Source: Cladorhizidae sp. MBARI D1340-BT2
Taxonomy: Eukaryota; Porifera; Demospongiae; Poecilosclerida; Cladorhizidae
Length of the DNA: 64,000 nt
Reading direction: 5' to 3'
NCBI GenBank assembly: GCA_028752905.1
Contig: JAQNBH010000251.1
Location: forward strand, 208,501-272,500
Each line of letters starts with the position of its first letter. Position 1 is the first letter of the stretch. The notes beneath the pieces are model-generated. The model did no database searches. It was not told the DNA's origin and saw nothing but the letters and a program-made list of their open reading frames with translations. Below, one piece after another: positions 62,995 through 64,000 of this stretch. The position numbers and the translations under genes were made by a program.

Positions 62995-64000
62995 CCTCTC
63001 TCTGTTCTCTCTCTTGATACCAAACATCCGTATATTCTGCATACTTCACAGTAATGGACTTGATAGAATCACAAGATAGGTTTCTCTCTGCTCTCTCTTG
63101 ATGCTAAATATGTTAGCTTCATGGATTCTCCAAACTTCATTGATATATAGCTATTAAGACAGGTCTCTCTCTGTGCTCTCTGTTGATACAAAAAAAACAT
63201 TTATTATGCATACTTCACTGTAATGGACTTGATATGACTCGAATGATAGGTTTCTCTATGTGTTCTCTATCTTGATGCTAGACAGGTTAGCTTCATAGAT
63301 TCTCCACACTTCACTGAATAAACTTGATATATATCTATTAAGATTGGTCTCTCCCTGTGCTCTCTGTTGATATCAAACATCCATAATATTCTGCAAACTT
63401 CTCTGTAATGGACTTGATATGATTCGAATGATAGGTTTCATTATGTGTTCTCTATCTTGATATTTGCCCTAATTTGGTCTATATGTTTCTCATTTTCCCC
63501 CAAAAAATCTTGTTTTTTTGCCGTAAAGCTCATAACTGTTCTACACTTTACCCAAAAAAGATAATTTTATATCACCGGATAGCCCTTCTAATTATCTGTC
63601 TTTTGTACGTGCCAAAAGTTTGAGTACTCTAAGTATTATGGTGATTTGAAGTGGTAAGGTTTGCGATATTTCCTGGCGTTTTCCAGTTGCCAAAGCGGTG
63701 GCCTGCCAGTGAAAAACCACTACATTTATTGATAATCTGTTGACATGTTGCAGATAAGGGCCTTCTCTATCAGTTGACAAAATCTGGGACATGGTCTTGT
63801 TAATTAGGGCAGTTATGAATTGTACTCTTACTTGATGCTAAACATGTTAGCTTCGTAAATTATCCACACTTCACTGAATAGACTTGATGTAAAGCTATTA
63901 AGATAGGACTCTCTAAGTGCTCTCTCTTGATACAAACATCCATATATTCTGCACACTTCACTGTAATGGACTTGATATGATTCGAATGATAGGTTTCATT
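62995..64000 (+). repeat. HOR unit 44, class [4,...] cut by window end
   Basis: One K at 63457. The window ends inside the next pre-K B monomer, so a second K is expected just outside. Shares acttctctg (63402), the 8-bp deletion (63637) and cgtaaattatcc with the unit at 58209, at offset about 4786. Confidence 0.85.

Larger units (their letters stand above)
1..64000. repeat. Satellite DNA array with higher-order repeat structure, filling the window
   Basis: Every part of the window is built from the same modules in one orientation: A and B monomers (about 79-95 bp, paired as dimers) and a 384 bp K block. No unique sequence, inversion, foreign insertion or array edge is visible. Codes used in the entries below: [4,1] means four dimers then K, then one dimer then K, counted from a fixed anchor (cctctctctgttc) in one A monomer. 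The 45 anchors lie at intervals of about 911, 1096, 1479, 1663, 2045 or 2230 bp. The copies differ mainly by scattered substitutions and a few small indels, so the array has been homogenised recently. Tandem organisation of this kind is known from eukaryotic heterochromatin. The species and the chromosomal site cannot be read from the sequence. Confidence 0.97.

Noticed and set aside
1..64000. CRISPR array or prokaryotic repeat system
   Set aside because: There are no short identical repeats separated by unique spacers, and no cas genes. Everything between repeats is itself repeated.

Overview
The whole 64 kb window is one uninterrupted, head-to-tail satellite DNA array. I see no protein-coding gene, rRNA, tRNA, CRISPR array, origin or unique flanking sequence, and the array runs off both ends. 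The DNA is AT-rich. It is organised as a multi-level higher-order repeat (HOR), with many sequence variants that look like decayed CpG sites. This points to a eukaryotic nuclear chromosome in satellite heterochromatin (centromeric, pericentromeric, subtelomeric or sex-chromosome-like). I do not recognise the satellite family and cannot name the species.

Building blocks. (1) Two related monomers of about 79-95 bp, A (opens ttgatgctaaacatg) and B (opens ttgatac...catcc), form an A+B dimer of about 175-185 bp. Each monomer ends in a CT-rich tract. (2) A distinct 384-385 bp block, called K here, opens ttgatatttgcccta and ends gggcagttatgaattg...cttac. It holds a 356 bp core bounded by perfect 10 bp inverted repeats (tgccctaatt / aattagggca). 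I count 76 K blocks, all on the same strand.

Grammar. Successive K blocks are separated by exactly 1, 3 or 4 A/B dimers. With a fixed anchor (cctctctctgttc inside one A monomer) the window divides into 45 HOR units. Apart from small indels their lengths fall into six classes: about 911 [3], 1096 [4], 1479 [3,1], 1663 [4,1], 2045 [3,1,1] and 2230 [4,1,1]. The bracketed numbers are the dimers in front of each K. All classes are near multiples of about 185 bp.

Large-scale layout. Positions 1-4422 are repeated in tandem at 4423 to about 8200. A super-repeat S1 (about 4745-20557) is repeated as S2 (about 20558-37048), at offset 15814 and then 16374. A shorter third copy S3 lies at about 41.6-50.6 kb. 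Between and after these (about 37-41.6 kb and 50.6-64 kb) lie further permutations of the same unit classes. Two separate 2230 bp tandem duplications (34562/36792 and 46175/48405), one chimeric junction (20558), one mosaic dimer (37049) and one clean unit loss (45079) record unequal crossing-over or conversion.

The short reading frames visible in the window are by-products of 8-9 bp deletions in repeat copies and are not annotated as genes. The points most worth checking are the TIR-bounded K block, the 1/3/4 dimer rule, the constant-length T-C-A tract, the contrast between a variable 5' half and a nearly frozen 3' half of K, and the nested duplication history.
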